From Rhyzopertha dominica (taxonomy: Eukaryota > Arthropoda > Insecta > Coleoptera > Bostrichidae), in assembly GCA_025024175.1 (NCBI GenBank), contig QCXZ01000003.1:62328023-62392022 (forward strand): a stretch of 64,000 nt of DNA. Direction: 5' to 3'. The translations under genes and the position numbers were made by a program. Position 1 is the stretch's first letter; each line of letters opens with the position of its first letter. Below the pieces are notes generated by a model. It saw nothing but the letters and a program-made list of their open reading frames with translations, did no database searches and was not told the origin of the DNA. Of this stretch, positions 34,655-46,059 are shown in pieces.

Positions 34655-34879
34655 AAGACATTTCGACATATGGTAAACATTGATACACAGTTGCGTGGTG
34701 TGGGAAAACAATTTGTTTAAATCACATTTCTGACTTTACTATTGCTACAAGTGGATTATTTAAGGGTTGTGAGATCCATATTTAACAGATGGCTAGAACT
34801 GCGTTTCATGTAAATGGCCTCTAAGGGGTTCAAGTTGGCGCGTGTTGACGTTTTCATGTTCTTTACGTTGGCTATATTA

Positions 34880-36690
34880 AATTTGTGACCTGACCTGACC
34901 TGATATTATGTAGTGCTAGTGCAGATTTTTCTCCAATTCTACTTTTTACGTGGTACGTATCTTCTTTGAATCTAATATTTGGATTACGTTTTGTTTGGCC
35001 AATGTGCTTTTTTGGGCTGTTACAGCATTTAATTTCATAAATTCCGGATTTGTTTAACGGATCTTCTTTATCAAGGGTGTTGCCTAATAAGTTTCTTAAT
35101 GTGTAGCTGTGTCCAAAAGCAAGAAAATTAATTTTGAAATTTATGTTCTATTGAAGGATGGTATGTAAATTTTCTATGGAACATGGTTTCTTTTTCAGGA
35201 CTAAGGTGCGTGTGAGATTGCAAATTTAATTTATATTTGTGTTTGTTTAGTAACTTAATGATCATTTCTTTTTTGTATCCGTTTGAGTTGGCTAAATTAT
35301 AAAAATATGATAGTTCATTTTTGTAATTTTCTGTAGATAATGGAACATTTAGTAATCTGTGTATTAAGGTATTAAAGACGGACATTTTGTACTTGAATGG
35401 CGAACAAGAATTGTTTTTAACGTAATTATCTGTATGTGTCAGTTTTTGTAAATATTAAACGTGATTCTCTCATTCTTTCTTGACATTTTTAAATCTAGAA
35501 ATAGCAATTGGGAATCCTTTTCTAGTTCAAAAGTGAAATTTATTGATTGATATAATGAATTTAATTTCTGTGTAAAATTATCAATATTAAAGTTATTGTC
35601 TATTATGGCAAAAATATCGTCTACATATCTCTACCATAATGTAGGAAATTCATGTGTACTTTTGAGATTATTTTCAAGGTAGTTTAAGAAAAGGTTAGCT
35701 AAGAAAGTTGAAAGAAGGTTTCCCATTGCCAATCCAAATCTTTGTGTATAAAATTTTTGTTTGTTGTTTGCGTTTTGTTCGATGCACAGTTTTGTTAGCT
35801 TCAAGTATTCGTCAATGACCGCTCTATCGAATTTATTTTGATAAAAAAGATATTAGTCTGTGATTAGGTTTAATATCAAAATCTTTTAATCTATTTACTA
35901 AATCTAGGGAATTTTTGATGGAACAGTCATTATTTAGCGTTAATTTACTGAATTCATTAACCAACCACTTTTCTAATTAGTAATTTGAGCGTTTACGTTT
36001 GAGACTATGAGGCGATTCTTATACCTGGCTTATGAATTTTTGGTAGAGCATAGCTTTTTGACATCAACGGATTTTTTATTTTTACCTTGTATTTAAGATT
36101 ACTATTTACTAATAAACTGCAACTGTCCAAAGTATCATTAACCTCGTTTATAAATTTTTTTAGTGGATTTTTGCTTATTACATCGTACAGACCGGTTTCT
36201 AACATAGAAGTAACATCATTGAAATAATCATCTTTTTTTATAATAACTATGCAATTTCCCTTATCAGCTTTTACATAAAAACAACTCTTACCTTTTTTTT
36301 GCTTTTTCCTCTCACTTCTGATTTATTTTCTTCACTGAAATTTACAATCAGGTTTTCAATATCACTAATTATGTCTTCTAAAGGAAATACTTTTGGTTTT
36401 ACTGCATATTTTAAGCCGTGTTTTAACAAATCAAGAAAATGAAATATTACTTTTATTATGTACTGTTATTGTGGTGTCCAGTTTGTGTGCATTATGTGCA
36501 ACTTGGTGTGATGACGAAGGAGTGTCCATTGTATTCTCATTCTGCGTAACTTGGTGTGATGACGATGAACTTTGTAGCACTTTCAACTTTAATTTTAATT
36601 TCCGATACTTCTTTTCCACTAATTACTGTATGCACTTTTCTTCGAAAAAATCCCATTCAATAGGAGAATAAAACGCTGCCAATTTTAGAT
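34880..36690 (-). pseudogene. PLE family 2 protein (RT, connector, GIY-YIG), broken
   Basis: Minus strand: an N-terminal part with two SSSHQV-containing repeats (about 36590-36500); the RT entry motif ALPKIHKPGIRIAS (about 36020); the catalytic RYVDDIFAIID (about 35620), where the residue expected before it in WYRYVDD is a stop (W*RYVDD); the connector NVPLSTENYKNEL and LANSNGYKKEM (about 35300); then GIY-YIG reading SGIYEIKCC and KKHIGQTKR (about 35000). The YIG tyrosine is thus histidine. Further frame breaks occur. Not functional, but nearly all domains are traceable in order. Confidence 0.8.
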
Positions 36691-36791
36691 GCCTTGAACA
36701 AATTCTTTTCCCACACCGTGCAACTGTGTATCAATGTTTACCATATGTCAAAATGTCTTTTAGTGTTTTAATTTAGTTAACTTGTTAAACC

Positions 36792-36830
36792 ACCGAAGAA
36801 GGCCGCTTGGCGGTTGAAATGTTAGCATTT
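36792..36830 (+). ncRNA. HHR-like core at PLE family 2 right arm
   Basis: The plus strand reads CCGAAGA, then AGGCCGC-TTG-GCGGTT (a four-pair GC stem plus two G-U pairs), then GAA and ATG-TTAG-CAT. The layout is that of a hammerhead (core, stem II, GAA, stem III), but the core has C for the second base of CTGAAGA and no convincing stem I was found. The same block is present inverted at 34241-34271. Confidence 0.45.
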
Positions 36831-37002
36831 CATGTGTCAAAAATAAAAATTGGAAGTAGGATAAAAACAAGTGTTTTATTATTATTATTATTTAATAACT
36901 TCCAAAAAACTCTACTATTCATTGTAACTTTACTAGAAAAAATTTATTTAAAGTAAATATCTACTCCCCCATTACGGCGATCATGAGAAAGAAGTGCACC
37001 TG

Positions 37003-37215
37003 TTAACCACGTCTCTGACATACAAACACTAAACCAAAGGAATTTTCAAAATCCACGTCAACACAGTAAGTACTCGTGTACTCGAAACTAGCAAGCAGTA
37101 ATATGTTATTAACATAAATTAATATTTTATTTCGGCGATAAGGTATTATGGAACCTAGGATTAAGCCTTGGGACACCCCATGAGGCGACACTGCATGTTC
37201 CTGACAATTTTCCAT
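37003..37215 (-). pseudogene. LINE RT scrap
   Basis: The minus strand contains HGVSQGLILGSIIP and IYVNNILL, which resemble the GVPQGSxLGPLLF and YINDL blocks of non-LTR RTs. About 70 residues; no catalytic aspartates. Confidence 0.5.
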
Positions 37216-37378
37216 TAATAACTACTTACTTTAAAACAAGGATGCGTGCTAAGTCTATTATTGTTCTCAGTAGTGTTGGATGAAGCAATAAAAAGTAAAA
37301 GTAAAATAAAAGCGACAAACATGCGCATAGGAAACTGTAGAATGAAAGCAGTGCTCCTGCAAGAATTACTTTTTGCAA

Positions 37379-37380
<2 letters not shown>

Positions 37381-37411
<31 letters not shown>
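37381..37411. repeat. (TAA)n tail of the nested LINE
   Basis: About ten TAA units mark the 3' end of the minus-strand LINE at the insertion point. Such tails are usual in several non-LTR clades. Confidence 0.8.
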
Positions 37412-37413
<2 letters not shown>

Positions 37414-38689
37414 ATTTATTGAGCAATGTACAAGGTATACATAGTTCAAAAGCCCTCTAAATCGGCAGAGCCGTTTTACATTAGGGGCAGTTCCATATAA
37501 AATTAGCAGATTAATTTAATCCAAAAAACCAACAGTTGAGTATAAAGCAAACATAGATAGATACACGAAAGATACAAATATCCCTACCTCTCATATAATT
37601 CTAGCAGTTTACAAGATATTTTATTCTTAAACGTTATAAGACTACATTTTTCAGAGAATATGTCAATGTAGTGATTATGCAATATGGCAGCAGTATATTC
37701 AAAACTACCTTTGAATTTCTGAGTTTTATGTCTAGGAATTGAAAGACTATGTACAAAGCGCAAGTCTACATCATGAATATCGGATCTCCGAGTCAGACGT
37801 TCGCAAAGATATGTTGGCAACCCACTAGAAATAATCCTCCGCAAAAACACACAAAACGACAGTATATATCTCTCATTAAGTTTTAGTATTTTAAACTGTC
37901 TGTAATATGGGATGACATGGTCCCTGTAACCTATTAAAAATGAGAACCGTAGACATGCACTTTGCAATAATTGAAGTTTGTCCCTCACTGAATTACTCAG
38001 AAATTTGTAGTACACTGTGTTACAATAATCTATGTGACAGAGTACCAGTACATTGGCAAGTTTCCATTTTATTTCCGGTGATAATGTGTTCTTGTACTTC
38101 CACAGACATTTCAATTTCCACCACCCTATTGATGACTTCCGCACAGCATGTTGCTCAAAGGACAGATGAGGGTCTATTACTACACCCAGGTTTTTCACTT
38201 CCTTGGAGAGAGGAATCAGTTCAGAGTTCAGTAGTATCGCACTAACACACTGTGGCATTTTCCGAATGCAATTTACAGAGCCGATACACATCACCTGAGT
38301 TTTCCTCGCATTCAGTTGAAGACCATTAATGACCGACCAGTCAACGATCGATTGAAGAGTCTCGTTAATTACACCTATAATCTGATTGGCTTCCTCCGGA
38401 AAGCACGACACGTAACATTGAATGTCGTCCGCATAGCAATGTACTCCCCAGTTCTCAGGCATCATTCGAGGAAAGTCGGCAATATATACGCTATAAGCTA
38501 AGGGGCCTAGCACACTACCCTGAGGCATCCCATATGCTGTCGTAATCCAGTCTGATGTCACGCCATCGATTCTAACCGCCTGTACTCGATCGGACAGAAA
38601 GCTGGTAAACCAATTGAACGCAGTACCCTCTATGCCATAGTATTGAAGCTTAGATAGAAGTAGCACACGATGACGTTTTGATTTTGATT
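37381..38689 (-). mobile_element. 5'-truncated LINE nested in the plus-strand LINE
   Basis: Runs from a (TAA)n tail at 37381 to a 5' truncation near 38689 inside its RT. The host LINE is interrupted at TTTTTGCAAG on the left and TTTTGATTGCAG on the right, so a short TTGCA-type target duplication is likely. The tail orientation, 5' truncation and host split are the marks of target-primed integration. Confidence 0.8.
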
Positions 38690-38699
38690 GCAGACTCAA
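37584..38699 (-). pseudogene. LINE reverse transcriptase, open but 5'-truncated
   Basis: 371 codons without a stop. The first few residues come from the host LINE; the RT proper starts near HRVLLLSKLQYYGI. Visible blocks: YGMPQGSVLGPLAYSVYIAD (56-75), catalytic HCYADDIQCY (YADD at 89-92), LNARKTQVMCIG, and KNLGVVIDPHLSFEQH. A C-terminal region with LQLLQSACLRFSF and DHVIPYYRQ follows. RT motifs A (AFD) and earlier, and the endonuclease, are missing. The long open frame implies this copy is not very old. Jockey/CR1-like by motif order. Confidence 0.85.
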
Positions 38700-39616
38700 A
38701 AGCTACAAAGAGATTTGCAAATATACAAAGAAGAACTAAAGAAGATAAATATGGTAATAAATGTGCAGAAAACAAAAACTATGGTAATAGCAAACAGTAA
38801 GACGCACCATGTAATAAAGGTAGACGAAACTACACTGGAACAGGTAGAAAATTACAATTATTTAAGAATACAATCATCGAAGAAAGTGGGGAAAATTGAT
38901 AGGGAAATAGACGAGAAATTAGGCAAAACAGGGAAAATATATAATATGCTGAGAAATACATTTCTAGAAAAAAGACATACTCGGGGAAATAAAAACAGAA
39001 GTGTATAAAAAGGTGGTGAGGCATGGACACTGACAGATAAAAACAAAAGCAGAGTTATAGCCCGGAGATGAGATTTTTAAGAAAAATAGAGGGAATGACA
39101 AGAAGAGACAAAATTGCGAATGAAACAGTGAGAGAAAAGTTAAATGTAAAACCCGTAATGGAGATATTGGAGGAAAGACAACTGGGATGGCTAGGTCACC
39201 TACACAGAATGGGAGAGGAAAGAAGATGAGGACAAATAAACGACGCTAGAGTCGAGAGCAAAAACAAAGTAGGAAGACCTAGAAAAAGATGAGAAGAGAA
39301 GTACGGCACGCAGCCGAGAAGAGGCAGATACCGTGGAATTAGATACATAGGACGGCACAGGACAGACAAACATGGGAGAAGAAAGTAAAGCAAAATAAAG
39401 TTAAAATGTTAAATAGTCTAATGTAGATACAAACAATCCTACACCTAAAAGGCAGAAGGATGTAAAGATTAAATAAAAATAAAACTAATTTCTGCACCCG
39501 ATCTATCAGTAATCTGTTTGCAGAACAGAAAGTAAGAAAATAATAGACGCGCATACAAAGACATTATCAACACAATTCGAACAACGCATCATGTATGCAA
39601 TGCGACATATACAAGT

Positions 39617-42600
39617 TTAAGTTTTAAACTGCAAGTGCTCACAAATAGCTATAGCACATTTTTTAATAAATAACTTGACATTACCAACATATCGGAAAAT
39701 ATCAACCAAAGAGGAAATGGAGTTGTATGTTCGGATTTCACTGTTTAAAGCTGAATTATAGAAATGAGTAGTTCTAGCATACTTAGTACTAAAAGTGATT
39801 GAGTTCCTGGAGTTTAGGCGTGGAACATGAAAGACTGGACGCGATTTGACCATGAACAAGTTTAAAAAAAATGCTAAAGAAGCCAAGGTTCTTCGGCTAT
39901 TCAAAGTTTCTATATTGTATTCCAACAGTAATTGTTCTGAAGGAAATTTTTTTTCTGGATACTGTCGGTATCTTATGTAATAAGCATATCTATAAACTCT
40001 ACGCTGAATACACTCGATCATTAGAATATGACAGTCATAGAACGGATTGCACGCTGCAGAACAACACTCTAGCTTTGAACTTACTAAAGAAACATACAGA
40101 GCCAAATGGCATCCGTGTTGTTAAATTCTCTGGTATTTCTGAAAATACAACCCAGCATTTTGGCGGAGTGCGTATACATGTACTGGTAATGCTGCCTGAA
40201 TGTAAGCTAACTTTGCCGACCACTGTCCCTTTTATATAATAATTATGTTCAATCCTATTCATCTTCCTACTGAAGGTGATGGAATTACATTTATCAATAT
40301 TAATTTTCAGTTTGTTTTTAACACACCAACACCAAAACTTATCTAAATCTTGCCGCAGTGCGTAACAATCGCCGATAGAAGTAATGCGTTTGGCAATCTT
40401 CAGTTCGTCAGCATATACATACGTCGAGCAATAACACAAAGACAGAGCATCATTCAAATAAATTAAGAAAAGTATAGGCCCTAGATTAGAGGCTTGAGTT
40501 ACACCACTACAAGCCGCATTCGTATTAGAACCATAACCTCGGTATTCAACATATTGTGCCCTATTTTCCAACATCGACGAAAATAAATTTGCCAGATTAT
40601 CACAAAGACCCACGGCGCGCAGTTTGTGCAAAGTGTGCGGTGGTTTACTGTAGAGATGTGTCAGTCCGTTCGGACCCGTTCGGCGGATGCGGATCCGAAG
40701 GTACATTGATTGGATCCGGATCCACTTCTCGAATCGGTCCGGCTCCGGATCCAGTTTTGTTCGTGGAAGCCACTGTCACTCACGGATACAAACGGAAACG
40801 GAGCTGTTTGCCTGCTGGTCCTGACCGTCAATAGTGGAGCCACACGTTCAGTCGTGAACCGTGTCCGCGATATCGGGATATGTTTCGTAATGGAACAACT
40901 GACTGAAACTTGAGATTCAGTTGCATGATTTATTGTATTTCCATATCTTTTTGCTTTTAAATACTATTCAAAATGCGATATTTATTAGTTTTTGACTAGT
41001 ATAAACTTATATTTTTCGAAGTGTTTAATTTTTAAATAAAAATGTAAACCTTGCGGTAACAAGATGGTTGCTATCTAAATTATATAAAACAATTTACCTG
41101 AAAAGCTAATTTTTCAATCCCACCTGCAGGCAATAAACCAATTTAAAAAATACAATAAATTGATGATTTCTTGATATATATCTACTTAGATAAAACATTA
41201 TGTACCTAATGGATACTGTCAAGATGTTTTCGGCCAATGATGTCTGAATAGTGACGTTTTTTTAAATATTTGTATATAATTGATTATAAAAAAATATAAA
41301 GTTATTTTGAATTTTAATAAATTTCTGAGTTGAGTAAACTGTCAATAAAGAAAATTGAGCATAATAAAGATATTAAAATACACAATACAAATAAGTAAAT
41401 CATGAATCGGGATGCTTTAAAGTTGGGAAAAAAAAGTCTAGGCCGATATTGAGCGCAGGACTATTTATTGAAGGTTGAACATTTAGTGGATCTTGATAAA
41501 AATTAGTGAAAATTAAATACCGGATTTAGTCGTAAACACTGTATATCTTTGGGTAAACTTTACCTATAAAGTAGTGGCTGCTTTTGACGTGATCACAATT
41601 GATACGGAATTCCCAAGTTTTGGTGTATTTACAAATAATACATTTTGTTTCGAAGTCAGTAAACTGTGAATGAATGATGAACTGCACAAAATCGTTTATT
41701 TCATTTTTATAGCTTGTACTGATATAATCATTGTTTGTAAGTCGTTACTTTTTTTGTACAGGGATGGATACATTTACTTACCTAATTACTATAGATATCA
41801 TTTTTTGATAGTCTAATAGTGCAAAACCAAACAATATGCAAAGAAATCTCGTTTGAAGCTGCTTTATTAAGATACAAATTTTCGTAAGATCTAATTAAAA
41901 ATATTTTAAATAACATTTATAACAATAAAGTTAAAACATTTTATTAATGACTCATTTTTATAGTAGGTAAGAAATAGAGACGAAATGTGATTATCAATAT
42001 AATGCTGAATACTGAAGCCCAGCTAGATTTAGCCATTCGGTTCCACTGCACTGGTTCCGTTAGAGATTATCGCCGACCGTACATTACTAGTCCATTATTA
42101 TAGTCGCCGCACATCGTTTCTGAATTATTTCGTTTCGGGTCCGTTGGAACGGGTACGTCGGACCGGGTCCGCAAGTTGTTTGGCTCCGTTGGATGCGGGT
42201 CCACCTGCGGATCCGGACCGCCCAACTCTAATTTACTGTGTCAAATGCCTTAGATAGATCAGTGTAAACGTCAACTTGGCTATTAAGATCAAGAGCTTCG
42301 GAAACGTAATGTACAAATTCGCACAGATTAGTACTAGTGGATCTACCGGGCACAAAGCCATGCTGGCTGTTATCAATGATACTTGACACGTGATTCTACA
42401 GATGCATAGCCATTATTGATTCGAATAATTTTGAAAAATTGGGTATATTAGCAAGCGGCCTGTAGTTTTCTACACAATTCTTTTCACCAGATTTAAATAC
42501 CGGTATGACTTTAGAGAGTTTCCTATATTAGGAAAGCTCTCCTGCAAGCTTGATGATCGAGTTAAATATATGTCGTAAAGGACGACATAAGCACGATATA

Positions 42601-42720
42601 CAGTCTCTAACAAGGAATATTGATGGGATATTGTCGGGACCCAAATTGTGCAAGATATTACACATGCCATACGCAGTCTTGTAGGGATCATTCGCATGTT
42701 CAAGTGAACGAATTAAACAA
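39617..42720 (-). pseudogene. LINE RT split by a hAT insertion
   Basis: Minus strand. Upstream part (42231-42720): ENYRPLANIPNFSKLFESI, then QHGFVPGRSTSTNLCEF and VDVYTDLSKAFDTVN (RT motif A). Then a 1580-bp hAT insertion. Downstream part (40035-40640): LRAVGLCDNLANLFSSML, GVTQASNLGPILFLIYLND and TYVYADELKIA, where the catalytic YADD has become YADE. The C-terminal part 39617-40105 (VSSKLECCSAACNPFY, TLNSRRTLASLAFF) is in another frame. The third catalytic aspartate is thus lost and the protein is broken. Confidence 0.85.
40651..42230. mobile_element. Non-autonomous hAT-type element inside the LINE RT
   Basis: 1580 bp with tips TAGAGATGTGTCAGTCCG and, inverted at the right end, TAGAGTTGGGCGGTCCG. 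Flanks are GTTTACTG (40643-40650) and ATTTACTG (42231-42238), an 8-bp target duplication with one mismatch. The subterminal 100-130 bp at both ends are GC-rich with repeated GGATCCG/CGGATCC strings; the middle is AT-rich. No transposase. Removing it restores the LINE frame through DTVN. The tip sequence and duplication length fit hAT. Confidence 0.85.
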
Positions 42721-42777
42721 ATGGTTTAGAAGCTTTATGATGTAAATACTGTTGCAATCCAAAATCCCATGCTACAA

Positions 42778-42881
42778 TGCTCTTGTACAAAAACTCTTAT
42801 CAACATCACACGAATCTTGGACCTTAGTGGTCAGAGGTCAGAAATTGGTGTGATGTTGATAAGAATTTTTGTACAACAGCA
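42778..42881. repeat. Inverted repeat (38-bp arms)
   Basis: Arms 42778-42815 and 42844-42881 pair with about three mismatches (CTTATCAACATCACAC and its complement). The left arm and the 35 bp before it also occur as a direct repeat at 45256-45332. This is a small foldback unit next to the following hAT element, whose target duplication CAACAGCA overlaps the right arm. Confidence 0.65.
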
Positions 42882-44694
42882 CATGGGCGTACCCAGCTTT
42901 TGGTCTAGGGGGGGAAAGCAGGAATTTCCCTTACTGAATAATTCAACATAAATAAAAATGTGCCTTTATCGGACTATGTACCTAAGTGATTAAAGAAGTA
43001 TTTATTCTATGAATAATCTTCGTTAATTTTCTGCAAGGTGACTTGAGATAATTTCTGTGAAGGCCCAAGCTTTTTATGTTTTTTATATATACTGATCTTC
43101 AAAAGCTTGTTTATTCCTAATTCAATTATTGATGATCTCACTTAGACGATATCTACCGCATTCAGTTGCATGTCTATCGCGTTTAACAAAAGCTGAGTAG
43201 ATACATTTTATTTGGAAGAATAAAAATCCGTGAACCACGTTTTATGATTTGGAATTCGCACTTATCAAATATTAATTAAATTAACCGATGCCCACTTTAG
43301 TTTCAACTTTTTGCATTAGAAGCTTTAGAAATTTAAGTTAGAAGTGAATAGGTAGCTAGTATAGATAAAAATTTATCAAAATACTGTAATGATTTGAGCT
43401 GCAGGTTTAGCTAATTTATTTGAACTTAAAAATACAAGTTATAAGCCCCAGCATTATGCGTCAGCTGTCCAAACTCCACCAATCAGCATTAAATTGATGG
43501 TCGTTTTATCTCTAATTTTTACTCATACATATAATTTTACTCAAATTTCTGCATAATTTGAAAACCACCATTTGTTATTGTTCTCAAGCTGCAAAGATCC
43601 TTTCATGTACTATATTCATCTTGCTGGCTGTCATTGATTTGTAAAATATTTAAAATATATCGTGATATGAAACTGAATATGAGCACATCGATAATACTCC
43701 ATTAAACTTGGATATTAGCAAATTTTGGATTAAAAACCGTGATCGCACTGATCTGATGTTTTAAATAGATCAAATTTGAGTACTTCTTTGTGCTCTTTGG
43801 CTAAAATAATGACCAGGGCATACCTCGAGAATAGTGCTTTTGAGTCGATTATATAAATGCTAGATAATAACCAGACGCCGCAACACATCACTAAAATGAT
43901 AGCATATTACATTTCAATGTTCGACGACGATTTTGTACACATTATGAGTAGGTACTGAGTAAAATCAGAATTAGATAGTTGCAAAAAATTATGCAAGACA
44001 TGCTTTGTTATGAACATAGTACAGTATATACCATCTTTTATTTAGACGAGCCTTTGGGTTTATTTGATTATCACATTTTTCATTTATATATTATTTTATT
44101 AAGTTTAGCCAACCTCCGTAGTCCGCCAGTGCACTGCTTCCAAAAATTAACCCAGCGCTTAATATTTTAACCAAATTAAGCTTCATTTAGATAAACTGAA
44201 ATACGTGCTTATAATACTACTGGATTCCTAAAATTTACGTTAAATAGACTTTAATAACTCTTAGTTCGGATGGATTTTTGCTGGAAATAACTGATATTTT
44301 TTAATTTTTTTTGTTTATCTGTATTAATTTTGAAATTTAGAACTAAGAACGATTGGAGTTACCGCCAAATACTAATATGTGACCGATTCTGTGTATTCCA
44401 CATAAGAGAATCATGCATAGTTGAACAATCCTTATAAGAAAACATATTAGAAGAGCTAAGCAAAGTAGAAATCGTATTATGACTCCTGGCCAAAATAACC
44501 TTGGAAACCGTTTGCCAACGACTTATGAATGTCATTTGCATAGGTCAAATATGAGTTCTGGATGAAATACAATTTCGTAAATACATACTTAATTAATCAG
44601 CTAAATGTATGGAAGGTGGAAGGGCCTAGAGTTGGCAGTCCAGGTCCAGGAAGGCAGCTGCCCTCCTTGCCTCCCCCCCTTCGGTAAGCCCATG
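42882..44694. mobile_element. Non-autonomous hAT-type element, perfect 8-bp TSD
   Basis: Tips CATGGGCGTACCCAGCTTTT at the left and TTCGGTAAGCCCATG at the right, flanked by perfect CAACAGCA on both sides (42874-42881 and 44695-44702). 1813 bp. The interior has no transposase and is closely similar, in reverse orientation, to 22049-24189 without its solo LTR. The 8-bp duplication and CA..GGGCGTA-type tips place it in hAT. It must rely on a transposase encoded elsewhere. Confidence 0.9.
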
Positions 44695-44702
44695 CAACAG
44701 CA

Positions 44703-46020
44703 TTGTGCATTTAATTGTAACATTACCTACAGAATTTCTGTAAATTGACTATACAACTACTTGCATGTAGGAGAACATCAAGAGACACGGTAATAACGAA
44801 GATGACAACCTCGAACATAGGTGTGCACTTTAAGGACGAAACGCCTTGATACATTATGCCCTGTTGCATCAACCTCGTAGCGCCACCAGCACTTAATTAT
44901 CCTTAACCCGAGATTAGCGCGTGTGTGCCATAATTTCCAGGTAAGCAGCCTCTTCACCTTTACGACATAACTGCGGCCTGCAACTATTCTGAACTTGGGG
45001 CCTAAACGAATTCTGCCGCTGCGGAATTTCGCAGGAATTTAAGGCATTGTTCAAACGCAAAGTTGTTTATGCGCCCGATCCTTTGATTCGAGGAAAATGC
45101 GGCATTACCGGCAGGCGACCCAAGGGCGGCGCTAGCTTATTTTGGAGCAAATGCGAATAATCTCCCACAAACAAAATAATAAAGAGAATAATAGAAAACG
45201 ACAATGGAAAAGAAATGTAAAGTATCTATTCTAAATTAAGGTACGTACAACGTACATACTGTTACAATCCAAAATCCAATGCTACAATGCTCTTGTATAA
45301 AAACTCTTATCAGCATCATACGAATTCCATCCTTTGTGGATAGTACCATTTCCTGATTGAGAGCTCGGACGTAAATAGTGACTCTGTTGAGAAAGTTATT
45401 AGCTCCGACACGGCATTGCCGGATAAATAACCGTTTACAATCATTTCAAGCAATATCGCTTTGCTTAAGGCTGTTTATACGTACTACTCTATTTGGTTTA
45501 TGCAGGATAAAATCCGTATTTTTCATCATATCGATTTGAGATCTTTTATCTGAGCGCTTAAATTATTTCTCTCGGGAGTTGTCATCCTACTTTTTCGAAA
45601 TTCACACTGACTTTTGCAGAAAAAAAATAAAAAGTTGCAAGAAAAAAAATTAAGATTAAAACAAACAAAAAATAAGACGAGAGCACCAAATATTTAATTT
45701 TGATACGCAAAACATTTGTTCTTTTTTTTATCGCAGCAAAAGTAATGAGTTTTTGTTGTATCAAATTTGAACAATTTTAGCACCGTAAGTACCATAGTAA
45801 ACTATGCAGATTTACCCCTAGTTGCAATCCTTTCATAATTTGCAGATGGATCATTGTGGTCGTATATTATCTGTATTTATTGTCTCTTCTTAAAACTGTC
45901 ACCACTTTTGTTTTTATCACTAGGGAAATCTTAGATGCTACTAAAACGTTTTAGTTTTGAATACACACGCGGAAAGAGTACTTTTGGTGATTAAAACAGG
46001 AAAATTGCTATACATAGGTG
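44703..46020. other. No gene seen; direct-repeat copy at 45256-45332
   Basis: GC-richer from about 44750 to 45240 without coding motifs. Positions 45256-45332 repeat 42744-42822 in direct orientation (AATCCAAAATCC...ACAATGCTCTTGTA). A-rich from 45600. Confidence 0.45.
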
Positions 46021-46059
46021 TGTGAAATAAATTGTGCAAAAGCAGAGAACAATCCCAAA

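Larger units (their letters stand above)
34176..36898 (-). mobile_element. Penelope-like element family 2 with inverted terminal repeats
   Basis: About 2.7 kb bounded by inverted arms. The right arm is about 36697-36898 and is continuous. The left arm is 34176-34288 plus 34655-34720, interrupted by the hammerhead unit. Both outer edges end in short AAT/ATT microsatellites. Each arm carries, toward the element, CCGAAGA, a stem (CCGC-TTG-GCGG) and TTGAAATG, an HHR-like signature with one core change. The body encodes a PLE protein on the minus strand. Inverted flanking repeats fit the terminal-repeat arrangements known in Penelope elements. Confidence 0.85.
37228..39480 (+). pseudogene. LINE on plus strand, split by a nested LINE
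   Basis: The left part (37228-37380) reads LKQGCVLSLLLFSVVLDEAI and later LLQELLFA, the RT block before the catalytic ADD. The right part (38690-39480) resumes with LQRDLQIYKEELKKINMVIN, then TKTMVI and VENYNYLRIQ. After a frame change come KIEGMTRRDKIANETVREKL and GWLGHLHRM, the C-terminal region typical of one group of non-LTR elements. Joining the parts across 37381-38689 gives a continuous RT. The catalytic triplet falls at the insertion point. Decayed. Confidence 0.75.

Noticed and set aside
36393..36671. A Cys-rich plus-strand protein
   Set aside because: It is the complement of the repeated SSSHQV segment at the PLE family 2 N-terminus.
40556..40913. Short genes on both strands near 40.7 kb
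   Set aside because: They arise from the GC-rich inverted end of the hAT element and the LINE behind it.
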